From NCBI RefSeq assembly GCF_002210425.1, contig NZ_MWQK01000004.1:310001-374000 (forward strand): a stretch of DNA of 64,000 nt. The letters run 5' to 3'. Positions within the stretch are counted from its first letter, which is position 1, and every line of letters begins with the position of its first letter. The position numbers and the translations under genes were made by a program. Shown here one piece after another: positions 33,713-42,008 of the stretch. The notes beneath the pieces were generated by a model, which worked only from the letters and a program-made list of their open reading frames with translations, made no database searches and had not been told where the DNA came from. This DNA comes from Fibrobacter sp. UWB2 (GTDB lineage Bacteria; Fibrobacterota; Fibrobacteria; Fibrobacterales; Fibrobacteraceae).

Positions 33713-33736
33713 TAGTTATTAGTCAATGGTTATTAG
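33713..33736. repeat. 14-bp tandem repeat, partial array
   Basis: TAGTTAT, then a full unit TAGTCAATGGTTAT, then TAG. Same consensus as at 9359-9400 and 11696-11737. Confidence 0.65.
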
Positions 33737-33757
33737 AATGTTGCCATGACATTGAAT

Positions 33758-33788
33758 GGAGATGCCTGCTCGGTGGCAGGCATGACAA
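33758..33788. repeat. ATGAC-tailed palindromic repeat
   Basis: GGAGATGCCTGCTCGGTGGC followed by AGGCATGACAA, just after the 33796-34722 gene and close to a 14-bp tandem repeat. Confidence 0.75.
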
Positions 33789-33795
33789 TTGCAAT

Positions 33796-34722
33796 TTATT
33801 CAGCAGCTTCGGTCACTTCGCGCTTGGTGTTGTAAAGTCTTTCGTAAGAGATGTGGCTCGTGAACGTGACAGTATCTTTTGTTTCGGGGTGGATCATCGT
33901 GTGCGTTCCGACCTTGACTTCACGTTCCTGGCACGGGAGGCCCGTTTCCGGTTCAATCATGACTTCGAACTCAGTGCGGTATTCGCCCTTAAGTCCAGAA
34001 GAATAAGCCTTGAACTTTTCCGGCACAATCTTGCTGCCCACGTGCTGTTCCCAAATGAAGTACGGGAAGCTTTCGGTTTCTTGCAAATAGACGACGTAGT
34101 CCAGGCACTTACGGTGGTCGCGGTTTGTAAAGCCTTTAGTCACCACGGAGTCCACCTTGATAAGCGCAAAGTTCAAGCGCCCCTGCTGTTTGAGGAGCTC
34201 TGTCACATTGCCCTTGACCGGCACGACGCCCTTGAGCAAGTGGTCCATTTCCCAGCGGTGCTTTTCCAAGCGCTTGAGATGCGGCTTGAATTCAGGATTC
34301 AAAAGCTGTTCGCGCCAGCGGCTCGGCATCGGGACATGGGCAAGCAGCGTGTCATAGCCATCGTCAATGCCGGTAAGGCTCGTCACATTGCGGTCCACGG
34401 CGGCAAGGTTCACTTCCTTGATGCGCCAGGCAAGTTCCGTCGGCATAAAATTCTTGAGGTATCCACGAGACTTGTCAATCACGTAATTGCGCTTGACAAA
34501 CGTCGTATCGCCTTTTGAAGAGTAGTTCAAATCGGCATACGTCGCTGTAATCGTCCCCATTTTTTCTTCGCCCTTCAAGTCCAGCGTCGCATAATAGCTT
34601 TCGGTGTACATTTCGAGCGTGACAGGAGCGTTTAATTTATAGTCAACAGATACTTCAGTTTCGCCACAAGCGGTGAGCATTGCAGCGACAAACATTCCAC
34701 TCAAGAATTTTATTTTATTCAT
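33796..34722 (-). CDS. Lipoprotein of unknown function
   Basis: 308 residues. Lipobox LTAC gives Cys19 (start at ATG 34722, before MNKIKFLSG). The mature protein is mixed alpha/beta with no recognised domain; features are a basic central part (FKPHLKRLEKHRWEMDHLL) and a beta-rich C-terminal part containing two Cys (RKCLDY, GLPCQERE). It lies 12 nt after the stop of the next lipoprotein gene, so the two form an operon. The pair may act on the same envelope target. No function proposed. Confidence 0.7.
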   Translation of the reverse strand: MNKIKFLSGMFVAAMLTACGETEVSVDYKLNAPVTLEMYTESYYATLDLKGEEKMGTITATYADLNYSSKGDTTFVKRNYVIDKSRGYLKNFMPTELAWRIKEVNLAAVDRNVTSLTGIDDGYDTLLAHVPMPSRWREQLLNPEFKPHLKRLEKHRWEMDHLLKGVVPVKGNVTELLKQQGRLNFALIKVDSVVTKGFTNRDHRKCLDYVVYLQETESFPYFIWEQHVGSKIVPEKFKAYSSGLKGEYRTEFEVMIEPETGLPCQEREVKVGTHTMIHPETKDTVTFTSHISYERLYNTKREVTEAAE

Positions 34723-34734
34723 CAAGATAACCAA

Positions 34735-35178
34735 TTATTGATTGACAATAGACAACTGTTTTTCGGCGATCAAGCCCCTTTCAGAAGAGACTTCGACAAC
34801 AACTGTTCCCGGGGCCTTGAGCTTCGTCATTTCGCGAGCAGTTGCATAGCCACCACGGCGTGAGCGAGCTTCAAGAGTAAAAGCTTCCATCTTGTTCGTC
34901 ACACGGAAATCGTGTTCCCAAAGCTTTTCACCCTTTTTCGCAAGCGTCCCTTCGTAAAAGGCAAATTTCAATGTGTTAAAGTCGAAACCCGTTCCATAAC
35001 GCAACTGGATGATGAGTTCATCAGCCATTCTGAATACGCTACCCGTATCGGCAACATAACCCACAGCCGGATTCCATTCACGGCCACAGGCGATAATGGG
35101 TTCGGATTTTGAGCAACCTGCAAAAAGCCCACCCAAGGCTAAAGTTGCAAGCATAACGACTTTCTGTTTTTTGTTCAT
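34735..35178 (-). CDS. Small lipoprotein, first gene of a two-lipoprotein operon
   Basis: 147 residues. Lipobox FAGC (about Cys22) after MNKKQKVVMLATLALGG. The mature part has a short beta-rich domain (ELIIQLRYGTGFDFNTLKFAFY, EHDFRVTNKMEAF in pieces) that could be an immunoglobulin-like sandwich; not assigned. ATG 35178 is preceded by AGAGAGGGA, a good ribosome binding site, which excludes the longer frame from 35208. The next gene (also a lipoprotein) begins 12 nt after its stop. Confidence 0.68.
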   Translation of the reverse strand: MNKKQKVVMLATLALGGLFAGCSKSEPIIACGREWNPAVGYVADTGSVFRMADELIIQLRYGTGFDFNTLKFAFYEGTLAKKGEKLWEHDFRVTNKMEAFTLEARSRRGGYATAREMTKLKAPGTVVVEVSSERGLIAEKQLSIVNQ

Positions 35179-35227
35179 TGTATCCCTCTCTTTTTTTCCC
35201 AACAGCACTTTTTAAAATAGCAAAAAA

Positions 35228-36634
35228 CTATCTGTCAAGTACAAACATCATCTCAAGATGGGGCGTTTGAGGGTAAAAAGCAAAGCCTTCGGCGTGAGAA
35301 AGGGCAAATCCGGCCTCGGAGAACTTGGCAAAGTCGCGTGCAAGCGTCACCGGGTCGCAAGAAACGTAAATCAAACGGTTGACAGAGCTTTTCACGATAG
35401 CGGTCAAAGCTTCTTTGGGGAGGCCTGTTCGCGGAGGGTCAACGATGAGGGTGGCGGGGACATCAACGACGTTTTCAACGAGCCAATCTTCGGCAGGGGC
35501 CGAGACGTTTTCAATTTCAGGGGTGCGAGAAGCCGCGCAATCTCGAGATGCCACGGAATCTTCGGGGAACGCCGCAGGGACAGACAAATTAACCTTTGCG
35601 TGTTTGAGGCAGCCTTCTTCGCGTTCGACAGTCGTAATCTTATTGAACTTGTCCTGCAAAATACAGGCAAAGAAACCGACACCGCTAAACAAGTCAATCA
35701 GCCAAGCGTCAGAGGACTTGCCACTTGCCAAGCCTTCATCCACAGCCTTGCGGACCGATTCAACGAGTTCTGGCAAAAGCCCCAAATTGCTCTGGAAAAA
35801 TACGGACGCATCCGCTTCAATTTTGCGGCCCGCAATTTCGACATGGCTCACGGCATGGGCATCGAATTCGGACTTGTGCATTCCGGGGTAGTAAAACGAA
35901 ACCTCGCCCGCGCCGTTATCGAAAATGTTCACATCGACATCGCGGCGACCGCCCGAATGGCAATTATTCACGAGAAGCGTCGCGGCAGGTCCACGCAGGA
36001 ATTCATTCAAGCCGTCCGTGAGCACAGGGCATTTTTCAAACGGGACGATGTTATTGCTTTCTTCACCACGGAAACCAAAGACAGCGCGTTTTGCCGAACC
36101 TTCACGATTTGCCGCACCGAAAGCGGAATTGCCACGGAGCACGACACGAGCGCGGTTCCTGTAACCCCAGGCATTCCCTGTGTGGATGACAAAATCTTCA
36201 GGCAGTTCCGCATGAGCGAGGCGCTTGAAATTTTCGCGTTCGACTTTTTCGAGATATTCCGCCTGCTTTTCAGAAGCCAAATGCTGCAAGCTGCAACCGC
36301 CGCACTTTCCGTACAGCGGGCAAAGCGGCTTGACACGATCCGGGCTCGGTTCAATCACTTCGACAACGCGGCCCTTGGTAAAGTCCTTTTTTTGGAACGT
36401 AAGGCGCACCTTGCAGAGTTCACCTGGCAGCGCTCCCGCCACAAAACACACGCGACCATCTTCCAAGCGCGCCATACCCTCGCCCCCCTGCACCATCTTT
36501 TCGATGCGGAGCGTGAAGCATTCACCGCGCGACTCACAGCTAGAGTCACGACGATCATTATTGCGGTTCGGACGCGGGCCTTTAAACGCCCCGCCATTAC
36601 CCTTGAAGCGGTTGTTTCTGCGGAATTCTACCAT
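35228..36634 (-). CDS. SAM-dependent RNA uridine C5-methyltransferase (TrmA/RlmD family)
   Basis: 468 residues. A basic Asn/Arg-rich N-terminal tail (1-35) precedes a TRAM RNA-binding domain (about 40-95), an iron-sulfur site (CPLYGKCGGC), and the class I methyltransferase domain: DLFSGVGFFAC, DPPRTGL, and YVSCDPVTLARD with the catalytic Cys. This makes 5-methyluridine in 23S rRNA or tRNA; whether the target is 23S U1939, U747 or tRNA U54 cannot be told. An extra region of about 40 residues (SVASRDCAASRTPEIENV) interrupts the usual domain. ATG 36634 is 5 nt after a perfect TATTTTTG element. Confidence 0.9.
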   Translation of the reverse strand: MVEFRRNNRFKGNGGAFKGPRPNRNNDRRDSSCESRGECFTLRIEKMVQGGEGMARLEDGRVCFVAGALPGELCKVRLTFQKKDFTKGRVVEVIEPSPDRVKPLCPLYGKCGGCSLQHLASEKQAEYLEKVERENFKRLAHAELPEDFVIHTGNAWGYRNRARVVLRGNSAFGAANREGSAKRAVFGFRGEESNNIVPFEKCPVLTDGLNEFLRGPAATLLVNNCHSGGRRDVDVNIFDNGAGEVSFYYPGMHKSEFDAHAVSHVEIAGRKIEADASVFFQSNLGLLPELVESVRKAVDEGLASGKSSDAWLIDLFSGVGFFACILQDKFNKITTVEREEGCLKHAKVNLSVPAAFPEDSVASRDCAASRTPEIENVSAPAEDWLVENVVDVPATLIVDPPRTGLPKEALTAIVKSSVNRLIYVSCDPVTLARDFAKFSEAGFALSHAEGFAFYPQTPHLEMMFVLDR

Positions 36635-36639
36635 AATTG

Positions 36640-36647
36640 CAAAAATA
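36640..36647 (-). promoter_or_regulatory. TAnnTTTG promoter element for the RNA methyltransferase
   Basis: Perfect TATTTTTG, CAATT, ATG at 36634. Confidence 0.65.
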
Positions 36648-36671
36648 GAATTTTTACGAGGCTCTCACGAG

Positions 36672-36704
36672 AGGGAGATGCCCGTTCACGTCGGGCATGA
36701 CAAG
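36672..36704. repeat. ATGAC-tailed palindromic repeat
   Basis: GGAGATGCCCGTTCACGTCG followed by GGCATGACAA. Lies between the divergent methyltransferase and mlaE genes. Confidence 0.8.
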
Positions 36705-36800
36705 GCAATAACATGTAAACGACATTACCGTATTTATGCATTTCATCACGTATATCTAATAGTCTGTCATTATTACCATATTCAAATTGCATATTTTTTC

Positions 36801-36808
36801 TAAATTTC
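36801..36808 (+). promoter_or_regulatory. TAnnTTTG-like promoter element for the mla operon
   Basis: TAAATTTC, then CGCCCA, then ATG 36815. Confidence 0.55.
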
Positions 36809-36814
36809 CGCCCA

Positions 36815-37879
36815 ATGGAAATGACATCGATAGTTTTGCCTAGCGCTCTCACTGCCGCGAACAGCAAAAAGCTGCTTTCGAGTTGCAAGAGCGCCCTCAC
36901 CAAAGGGGAGCTTCATCTGGACGGATCAAGCCTTGCCTCGATGGACTACAGCGCCGATGCCTTTTTTGCACTTTTAGCGGAACTTTCCGAAAAGACAGGC
37001 AACAAGCTCATCCTTGAGCACTTTCCGCCCGAAATCAAGCAGCATTTGCAGAACCTCCGCAAGATGGTTCCGCCCGAGAAGCCGCAGCGCGAGACCAACA
37101 ACATCCTCGAAATGATGGGTGGCGCCGGTTTTTCGCTCCTCAAGGAAGTCTTTGAAGTCCTCGTTTTGCTCTTTACAGCGATTTACTGGACGATTGTCGG
37201 GCCGTTCGACAAGGGTAAAATCCACTTTGGCGGTATCACGAAGCAGATGTTCAAGTCAGGCAGTGAAGCCATGGGCATTTGCTTCTTGTTCGTGGGACTT
37301 ATCTGCCTTACGATGGCTCTCCAGAGTTCGGTGATGCTGAATGCGGTTGGCGGCGGCTCTTACCTCGCTTCGGGGCTTGGGTTCCTCATTTTTGCAGAAA
37401 TCGGCCCGCTTCTCACGACGATTATTTTGGCAGGGCGTTCCGGTAGCGCCATGGCGGCAGAAATTGCAAACATGAGCGTCTGCGAAGAAGTCAAGGCTTT
37501 GAAGTCCATGGCTATTCCGCCGGTGCAGTACCTCGTGGTCCCACGTTTCATTGCCTTGAGCATCACGACGCCGATCCTCTCGTTTAGCGCATCCATCGTC
37601 GGTAGTTTCGCTGGCTTCCTCATTGCGTATTTCTTCTGCGATATTTCTTTCTCGAACTACATGATGGGGCTTCGCGACGGCATCGACCCGATGACGTTCC
37701 TCAAGAGCACTATCAAGGCACTTGTATTTGGCTGGATTGTAACGCTGATTGCCTGCAACAAGGGACTCAACGCCCACGGCGGTGCAGAAGCGGTCGGTAA
37801 GGCGACCACGTCCAGCGTCGTTGCAGCCATTTGCACGATCGTGATTTCGGATACCCTTTTCGCCTTCATTTTCTACTAG
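36815..37879 (+). CDS. mlaE: MlaE-family lipid transport permease with N-terminal STAS-like domain
   Basis: 354 residues. Residues 1-85 look like a STAS (MlaB-like) domain (GELHLDGSSLASMDYSADAFF). The rest is the MlaE permease: five or six hydrophobic helices and the family block FAEIGPLLTTIILAGRSGSAMAAEIANM, then EEVKALKSMAIPPVQYLVVPR. It forms the inner-membrane channel of an ABC system that moves phospholipids between inner and outer membranes. Fusion of the STAS domain explains why no separate mlaB gene follows. First gene of a four-gene operon with 8-15 nt gaps. Confidence 0.93.
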   Translation: MEMTSIVLPSALTAANSKKLLSSCKSALTKGELHLDGSSLASMDYSADAFFALLAELSEKTGNKLILEHFPPEIKQHLQNLRKMVPPEKPQRETNNILEMMGGAGFSLLKEVFEVLVLLFTAIYWTIVGPFDKGKIHFGGITKQMFKSGSEAMGICFLFVGLICLTMALQSSVMLNAVGGGSYLASGLGFLIFAEIGPLLTTIILAGRSGSAMAAEIANMSVCEEVKALKSMAIPPVQYLVVPRFIALSITTPILSFSASIVGSFAGFLIAYFFCDISFSNYMMGLRDGIDPMTFLKSTIKALVFGWIVTLIACNKGLNAHGGAEAVGKATTSSVVAAICTIVISDTLFAFIFY

Positions 37880-37887
37880 AGGTCAAT

Positions 37888-38670
37888 ATGGACGAAATTC
37901 TAAAAGTTGACCATCTGAAAGCGAGCTACGGCAACGAGACTATCCTCAAGGATATTTCGTTCGGTGTACGCAAGGGCGAAATCCGCATGGTGCTCGGCAG
38001 TTCCGGTTGCGGTAAGTCGACGCTTTTAAACAACGTGCTCAAGTTCATCAAGTCCGACGAAGGTACGATTACGTACTTCGGAAAGTCGTTCGGCCCCAAG
38101 GAAGGCCTCGATAGCGAAACACGTATGCGCACCGGCGTGCTCTTCCAGAGTGGCGCTCTGCTTGCGGACTTAACCGTCGCCGAAAACGCGATGCTCCCGC
38201 TCAAGCGTAGCATGCCCTACATGCCCAAGAGCCAGATGGAAGCGATTGTCGCAGACCGCCTCGAGAAGGTGCACCTGCTCCACGCGTTCCACAAGTTTCC
38301 CGGCGAGATTTCTGGCGGTATGAAAAAGCGTGCCGCACTCGCCCGCGCGATTGCGCTCAAACCGGAACTTCTGTTCTGCGATGAACCGTCCACAGGCCTT
38401 GACCCGGTGACCGCCCGTTCGCTCGACGAACTGCTCCTCGAACTGCGCGACACGCTCGGCGTTTCGATGGTGATTGTGAGCCACGAACTCGAGAGCATCA
38501 AGATTGTCTGCGACCGCTTTGTGTACCTCAAGGACGGCTACGTCCTGAAAGATGCGACTTTGAAAGAAGGCATGGAATCTGACGATCCCATCCTCAGGCA
38601 TTTCTTCAATAGGCAATGCCCCAAAGAATACAATGACGAAGACTTTTACCACTTTGACTTTATTGATTGA
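37888..38670 (+). CDS. mlaF: MlaF-family ABC transporter ATPase
   Basis: 260 residues. Walker A GSSGCGKST, signature SGGMKKRAALARAI, Walker B LLFCDEPSTGLDP and switch His in VSHELESI. Sequence type (SGGMKKRAALARA) is that of the Mla/Ttg2A ATPases. It powers the MlaE permease. The start at 37888 has AGAGGT just upstream and is 8 nt after the mlaE stop; longer in-frame starts would overlap mlaE. Confidence 0.94.
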   Translation: MDEILKVDHLKASYGNETILKDISFGVRKGEIRMVLGSSGCGKSTLLNNVLKFIKSDEGTITYFGKSFGPKEGLDSETRMRTGVLFQSGALLADLTVAENAMLPLKRSMPYMPKSQMEAIVADRLEKVHLLHAFHKFPGEISGGMKKRAALARAIALKPELLFCDEPSTGLDPVTARSLDELLLELRDTLGVSMVIVSHELESIKIVCDRFVYLKDGYVLKDATLKEGMESDDPILRHFFNRQCPKEYNDEDFYHFDFID

Positions 38671-38682
38671 GTTGGAGAAATA

Positions 38683-39606
38683 ATGGAAACCACCCGATCC
38701 GAAAGAATAAAACTTGGCGCATTTATGCTCTTTTGCGGAGTACTTATTTGCGTGTTCCTGGGTTACGTGCTCAAGCGTTACCTGAGCGAGCAATACGACA
38801 ACTACTACACCATTTTCGACACGGACGTGAACGGACTTTTTGTCGATGCCAAGGTGAAGTTGAACGGTATCTCCGTCGGTAGCGTCACAAGCATCACAAT
38901 CAACGAACAGGACTTGAACCAGGTCGTCGTTGCGTTCAAGGTAACGCAAGGAACACCAATCAAGATTGGCACTCGTGCAGGACTTACCGCAGGCATGAAC
39001 CTCACCGGCGAAAAGCAGGTTATCCTCTCCGGCGGAAATTTCAATGAACCGAACGTCCCCGAAGGCGGCCTCGTCCCGGCAGCGGCCTCGATGTTCGACC
39101 AGATTACAGGCCAGATGGGCGACCTCTTTGGCAAAGTCAATCCGATTGTTGACGGGCTCGTCCGTGTGCTGAATCCTGAAAACGCCGAAAGCATTTCTCG
39201 CACACTCCAGAATCTCGAAAAGACGACCGCAAACTTGAGCTACATAACGGCCAATCTCGGAAAGCCGCTCAACAACATGAGCAAATCCGCCGCTTCGCTG
39301 CAGAAGATCCTTGCAAAAATCGAAGAAGCAAAGCTCGCCGCCAAGACCGAACAAAATCTTACAGTGCTCAAGGAAAAGCTCGAAGCGATCGACACCAAGG
39401 GCTTGAACGAGAACCTGATGCAGACCGCCGAATCGATGAACAAGCTCGCCCAGCGTGTGGATGCCATCGTTTACAAGAACGAAGACCAGGTCGGAAACGC
39501 CATGGATGAACTCAACACGATTCTTGAAAACCTCGAAGAATTTTCACAGAAAATCAAGAACAACCCGTCTGTACTTATCCGTTCCGAAGGCAAGAACGGT
39601 CGCTAA
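38683..39606 (+). CDS. mlaD: MlaD-family MCE lipid-binding protein
   Basis: 307 residues. One N-terminal membrane helix (about 11-29), then the MCE domain (about 38-125: YTIFDTDVNGLFVDAKVKLNGISVGSV, LTAGMNLTGEKQVILSGG), followed by a long helical C-terminal region (about 130-300) rich in Asn/Leu/Glu that probably forms a coiled-coil tube. MCE hexamers form a hydrophobic passage for lipids in the periplasm. The C-terminal helix is longer than in E. coli MlaD, more like mycobacterial or PqiB-type proteins. Confidence 0.9.
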   Translation: METTRSERIKLGAFMLFCGVLICVFLGYVLKRYLSEQYDNYYTIFDTDVNGLFVDAKVKLNGISVGSVTSITINEQDLNQVVVAFKVTQGTPIKIGTRAGLTAGMNLTGEKQVILSGGNFNEPNVPEGGLVPAAASMFDQITGQMGDLFGKVNPIVDGLVRVLNPENAESISRTLQNLEKTTANLSYITANLGKPLNNMSKSAASLQKILAKIEEAKLAAKTEQNLTVLKEKLEAIDTKGLNENLMQTAESMNKLAQRVDAIVYKNEDQVGNAMDELNTILENLEEFSQKIKNNPSVLIRSEGKNGR

Positions 39607-39621
39607 AAAGGAGAAACCAAG

Positions 39622-40218
39622 ATGTTTAAAGCAAATCGTTTGTTGGCAGTCGCCGCACTCCTTTCTGTTTTCACGCTCACGGGTTGCCTCGGTGGTTCGA
39701 CCGAACCTTCCCGCTATTACACTGTTTCGGCAGAGTCCATCTCGGTTGCAGGCGCTACTAGCGATGCCCGCATACACGTCAAGAAATTTACGATTGACCC
39801 GGCCTACCAGCGCACGAACATTGTCTATCGCGAATCTCCGTACGACTTTATGTTCTACGATTTGGACCTCTGGGCAACGCGCCCGGAACAGATGCTCACG
39901 CAGGTTGCAGGCGAATACCTGATTAAGAGCAACATGTTCAAGTCTGTGGACTTGAAGCCGATGGGCAAGCCGGACTTTGAATTGCTCGGCAATGTCGATG
40001 CCATTGAAGAAATTGATGAAGGCAGCTCGCAAGAAGCTCACCTCGCAGTGCAGCTCACGTTCCGCAAGGTCGGTGAAGACGCTCCGCTGTGGGAAAAGCG
40101 CTATGACGAGCGCCAGAGCATGAACAAGCGCGATGCACATTCCGCAGCCGAAGCGCTCTCGAAGCTCTACGCCAAGTACATGCAAGACGCACTCGAGAAC
40201 ATCGCGAAAGTGAAGTAA
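39622..40218 (+). CDS. ABC-type transport auxiliary lipoprotein (PqiC-like)
   Basis: 198 residues. Lipobox LTGC (Cys22). The mature domain (YYTVSAES, IHVKKFTIDPAYQRTNIVYRESPYD, WATRPEQML) matches the ABC transport auxiliary family (DUF330), outer-membrane lipoproteins such as PqiC that pair with MCE systems. As last gene of the operon it likely provides the outer-membrane contact for the MlaD tube. Ribosome binding site AAGGAG lies upstream of the ATG. Confidence 0.88.
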   Translation: MFKANRLLAVAALLSVFTLTGCLGGSTEPSRYYTVSAESISVAGATSDARIHVKKFTIDPAYQRTNIVYRESPYDFMFYDLDLWATRPEQMLTQVAGEYLIKSNMFKSVDLKPMGKPDFELLGNVDAIEEIDEGSSQEAHLAVQLTFRKVGEDAPLWEKRYDERQSMNKRDAHSAAEALSKLYAKYMQDALENIAKVK

Positions 40219-40224
40219 AGAATC

Positions 40225-40248
40225 GCGGGCCTCGAGCCCGCCTTTTTT
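40225..40248. terminator. Terminator between the mla operon and the convergent ATPase gene
   Basis: GCGGGC, loop CTCGA, GCCCGC, C, six T. It overlaps the stop codon of the minus-strand gene, so it probably serves that gene poorly. Confidence 0.85.
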
Positions 40249-41071
40249 ATTCCCGTCTAATAGTCGGGACGCTTGCGAGCAACTTTTTCGTGTAGTCGTT
40301 TTGCGGATTCGTGAGGACGATATCGGCGGAGCCGTGTTCCACGGCATGCCCAAAGTACATGACCAGGACTTCGTCGCTCAAAGCGCGAACCACCTGCATA
40401 TCGTGGCTGATAAAGAGAATGCTGAGCCCGAGTTCATTGCGCAAATCGTCGAGCAGATGCAAAATCTGCGCCTGCACGGACACGTCCAAGGCACTCGTCA
40501 CTTCGTCACAGAGCAGCACCTTCGGGCGCACCATCAAGCTACGCGCAATGCACAAGCGCTGGCGCTGACCGCCCGAGAATTCATGCGGGAACTTGTCCAT
40601 AGCCCCCGCCGGGAGCGATACGCGTTCCAAAAGTTCTACCGCGCGGGCGCAAGCCTCGTCATACGGAACGCCGCGGGCAATCACAGGCGCTGTCAAGATT
40701 TCCGTCACCGTCTGTCGCGGGTTCAAGCTGCTGAACGGATCTTGGAAAATCATCTGCACCAGGTCCGAGACGCGTACAAAATCTTTCCCGGTTCCGGCCT
40801 TGCCGCCGTTCACCGGCAGCCCAAACAAATTAACCTTACCGCTAGAAACCGGCACAAGCCCGACTAAAGACTTCACGAGAGTCGACTTTCCGCAACCAGA
40901 CTCCCCCACAATCGAAAGAATCTTCCCTTGCGGGAGCGTGAACGAAACGTTATCTACGGCAGTGAAATAATCCTTGACTTTGCTAAAAACGCCCCCGCGA
41001 ATCGGGAACTTGACCGTAAGCCCGTTTACCTCGATGGCAGGTACCGCTTTATCAAAATTTTCGGTATTCAT
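40247..41071 (-). CDS. Oligopeptide/dipeptide-type ABC transporter ATPase (OppF/DppF-like)
   Basis: 274 residues. Walker A GESGCGKST, the OppF-type block IFQDPFSSLNPRQTV, signature SGGQRQRLCIARSL, Walker B VLLCDEVTSALD and ISHDMQVVRALSDEVLVMYFG. The C-terminal NDYTKKLLASVP is typical for the peptide/nickel importer ATPases. No permease, second ATPase or binding protein is adjacent; those must be elsewhere. Its ATG overlaps the xseB stop as TGATG, so it is translated together with xseB. Confidence 0.88.
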   Translation of the reverse strand: MNTENFDKAVPAIEVNGLTVKFPIRGGVFSKVKDYFTAVDNVSFTLPQGKILSIVGESGCGKSTLVKSLVGLVPVSSGKVNLFGLPVNGGKAGTGKDFVRVSDLVQMIFQDPFSSLNPRQTVTEILTAPVIARGVPYDEACARAVELLERVSLPAGAMDKFPHEFSGGQRQRLCIARSLMVRPKVLLCDEVTSALDVSVQAQILHLLDDLRNELGLSILFISHDMQVVRALSDEVLVMYFGHAVEHGSADIVLTNPQNDYTKKLLASVPTIRRE

Positions 41072-41271
41072 CAACCATCCAATTCATTAAGAGCGTCCTG
41101 AACGTTCTTTTCAGTCGCAATCAAAATCTGGCGGCACTTGCGCAAAAGCTGCGTAGCCTCTTGAACCTCAACAGCAAGTTCATCAATTTCCATCTCGGAA
41201 TTGTCGATTTTCGAGAGAATTTCCCCTAAACGCGCCATTGCGTTTTTATATTCAAAATTTTGCGCACTCAT
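41071..41271 (-). CDS. xseB: Exodeoxyribonuclease VII small subunit
   Basis: 66 residues, the usual size. The family pattern is present: FEYKNAMARLGEILSKIDNSEM...LDELAVEVQEATQLLRKCRQIL-type spacing (E-MEIDELAVEVQEATQLL). It binds the large subunit XseA, whose gene is not in this window. ATG 41271 lies 5 nt after TATATTCG (leaderless likely). The gene is coupled to an OppF-like ATPase. Confidence 0.88.
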   Translation of the reverse strand: MSAQNFEYKNAMARLGEILSKIDNSEMEIDELAVEVQEATQLLRKCRQILIATEKNVQDALNELDG

Positions 41272-41276
41272 GTCCA

Positions 41277-41294
41277 CGAATATAGTTAGATTTA
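41277..41294. promoter_or_regulatory. Back-to-back promoter elements in a 29-bp divergent region
   Basis: Minus strand TATATTCG at 41284-41277 (xseB) and plus strand TAGATTTA at 41287-41294 (lipoprotein operon), two bases apart. Each lies 5-6 nt from its ATG. Confidence 0.55.
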
Positions 41295-41300
41295 AACCAA

Positions 41301-42008
41301 ATGAATTTGTTCAATCGTTCCATTTTACCCTTTTTTGTTATTGCATCCTTTTTCGGCGTATTTTTCGCCGGTTGTCTCGATGCACCTAGCGATCCTCAGG
41401 CGGCTGAACCAGTCGAATCGATTAGCGTCTTGGTTAAACAAAAAGACAATGACTACACAACCATACTCAAGGTGAACCCGTCCGATTCTGCGACTATCAC
41501 GGCAAAAGTCACCCCTGAAAAATTTCAGGACGAAATTGCCTTCGAATGGATTCATTCAACAGATACTAAAGACAGCTTGCTTGAACGTGGCCAAAGCCAT
41601 TCCTTCTACCCCAAAAGGTCATCGAGCGCCATGCCGAACAAGCTTATCGCCACAGACAAGGAAGGAAACAAGCAGACTTACGATTTCGCAATTGTCATCA
41701 ACACGCCTCCTGTACTTTCGGATTCCACAATACCCGTAAACGGCGACACGCTTTACGGCTCGTCGGAATCCGCATTCCTATTTGAATGGTACAGCATGGA
41801 CATGGATATCAACAATGGCGATTCGCTATTTCACATTTTAGAAATCGACGGCAAGCCTTACGATGTCGGAACGCTCCAGCAAGTCAAGCAATCCGGCTTT
41901 AAAGCAGGCGAGCACAAATTCCGCATTATCGTCAACGACCTTTACGGAGATTCCGATACGCTCGCTTACAAAAAATTCTTTGTCGTCGATACGCTGGAGG
42001 CCAAATGA
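41301..42008 (+). CDS. Ig/PKD-like lipoprotein A of a five-gene envelope operon
   Basis: 235 residues. Lipobox FAGC (Cys25). Two beta-sandwich-like domains: a PKD/Ig-like one (about 55-135, FEWIHSTDTKD...YDFAIVINTPP) and an FN3-like one (about 136-235, PVLSDSTIPVNGDTLYGSSESAFLFEWYS, shown in parts, ending GDSDTLAYKKFFVVD). The same scheme appears in the next two genes, so the three are paralogues. The ATG is 6 nt after a promoter element; the stop overlaps the next ATG (ATGA). Function unknown; probably periplasm- or surface-exposed binding. Confidence 0.7.
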   Translation: MNLFNRSILPFFVIASFFGVFFAGCLDAPSDPQAAEPVESISVLVKQKDNDYTTILKVNPSDSATITAKVTPEKFQDEIAFEWIHSTDTKDSLLERGQSHSFYPKRSSSAMPNKLIATDKEGNKQTYDFAIVINTPPVLSDSTIPVNGDTLYGSSESAFLFEWYSMDMDINNGDSLFHILEIDGKPYDVGTLQQVKQSGFKAGEHKFRIIVNDLYGDSDTLAYKKFFVVDTLEAK

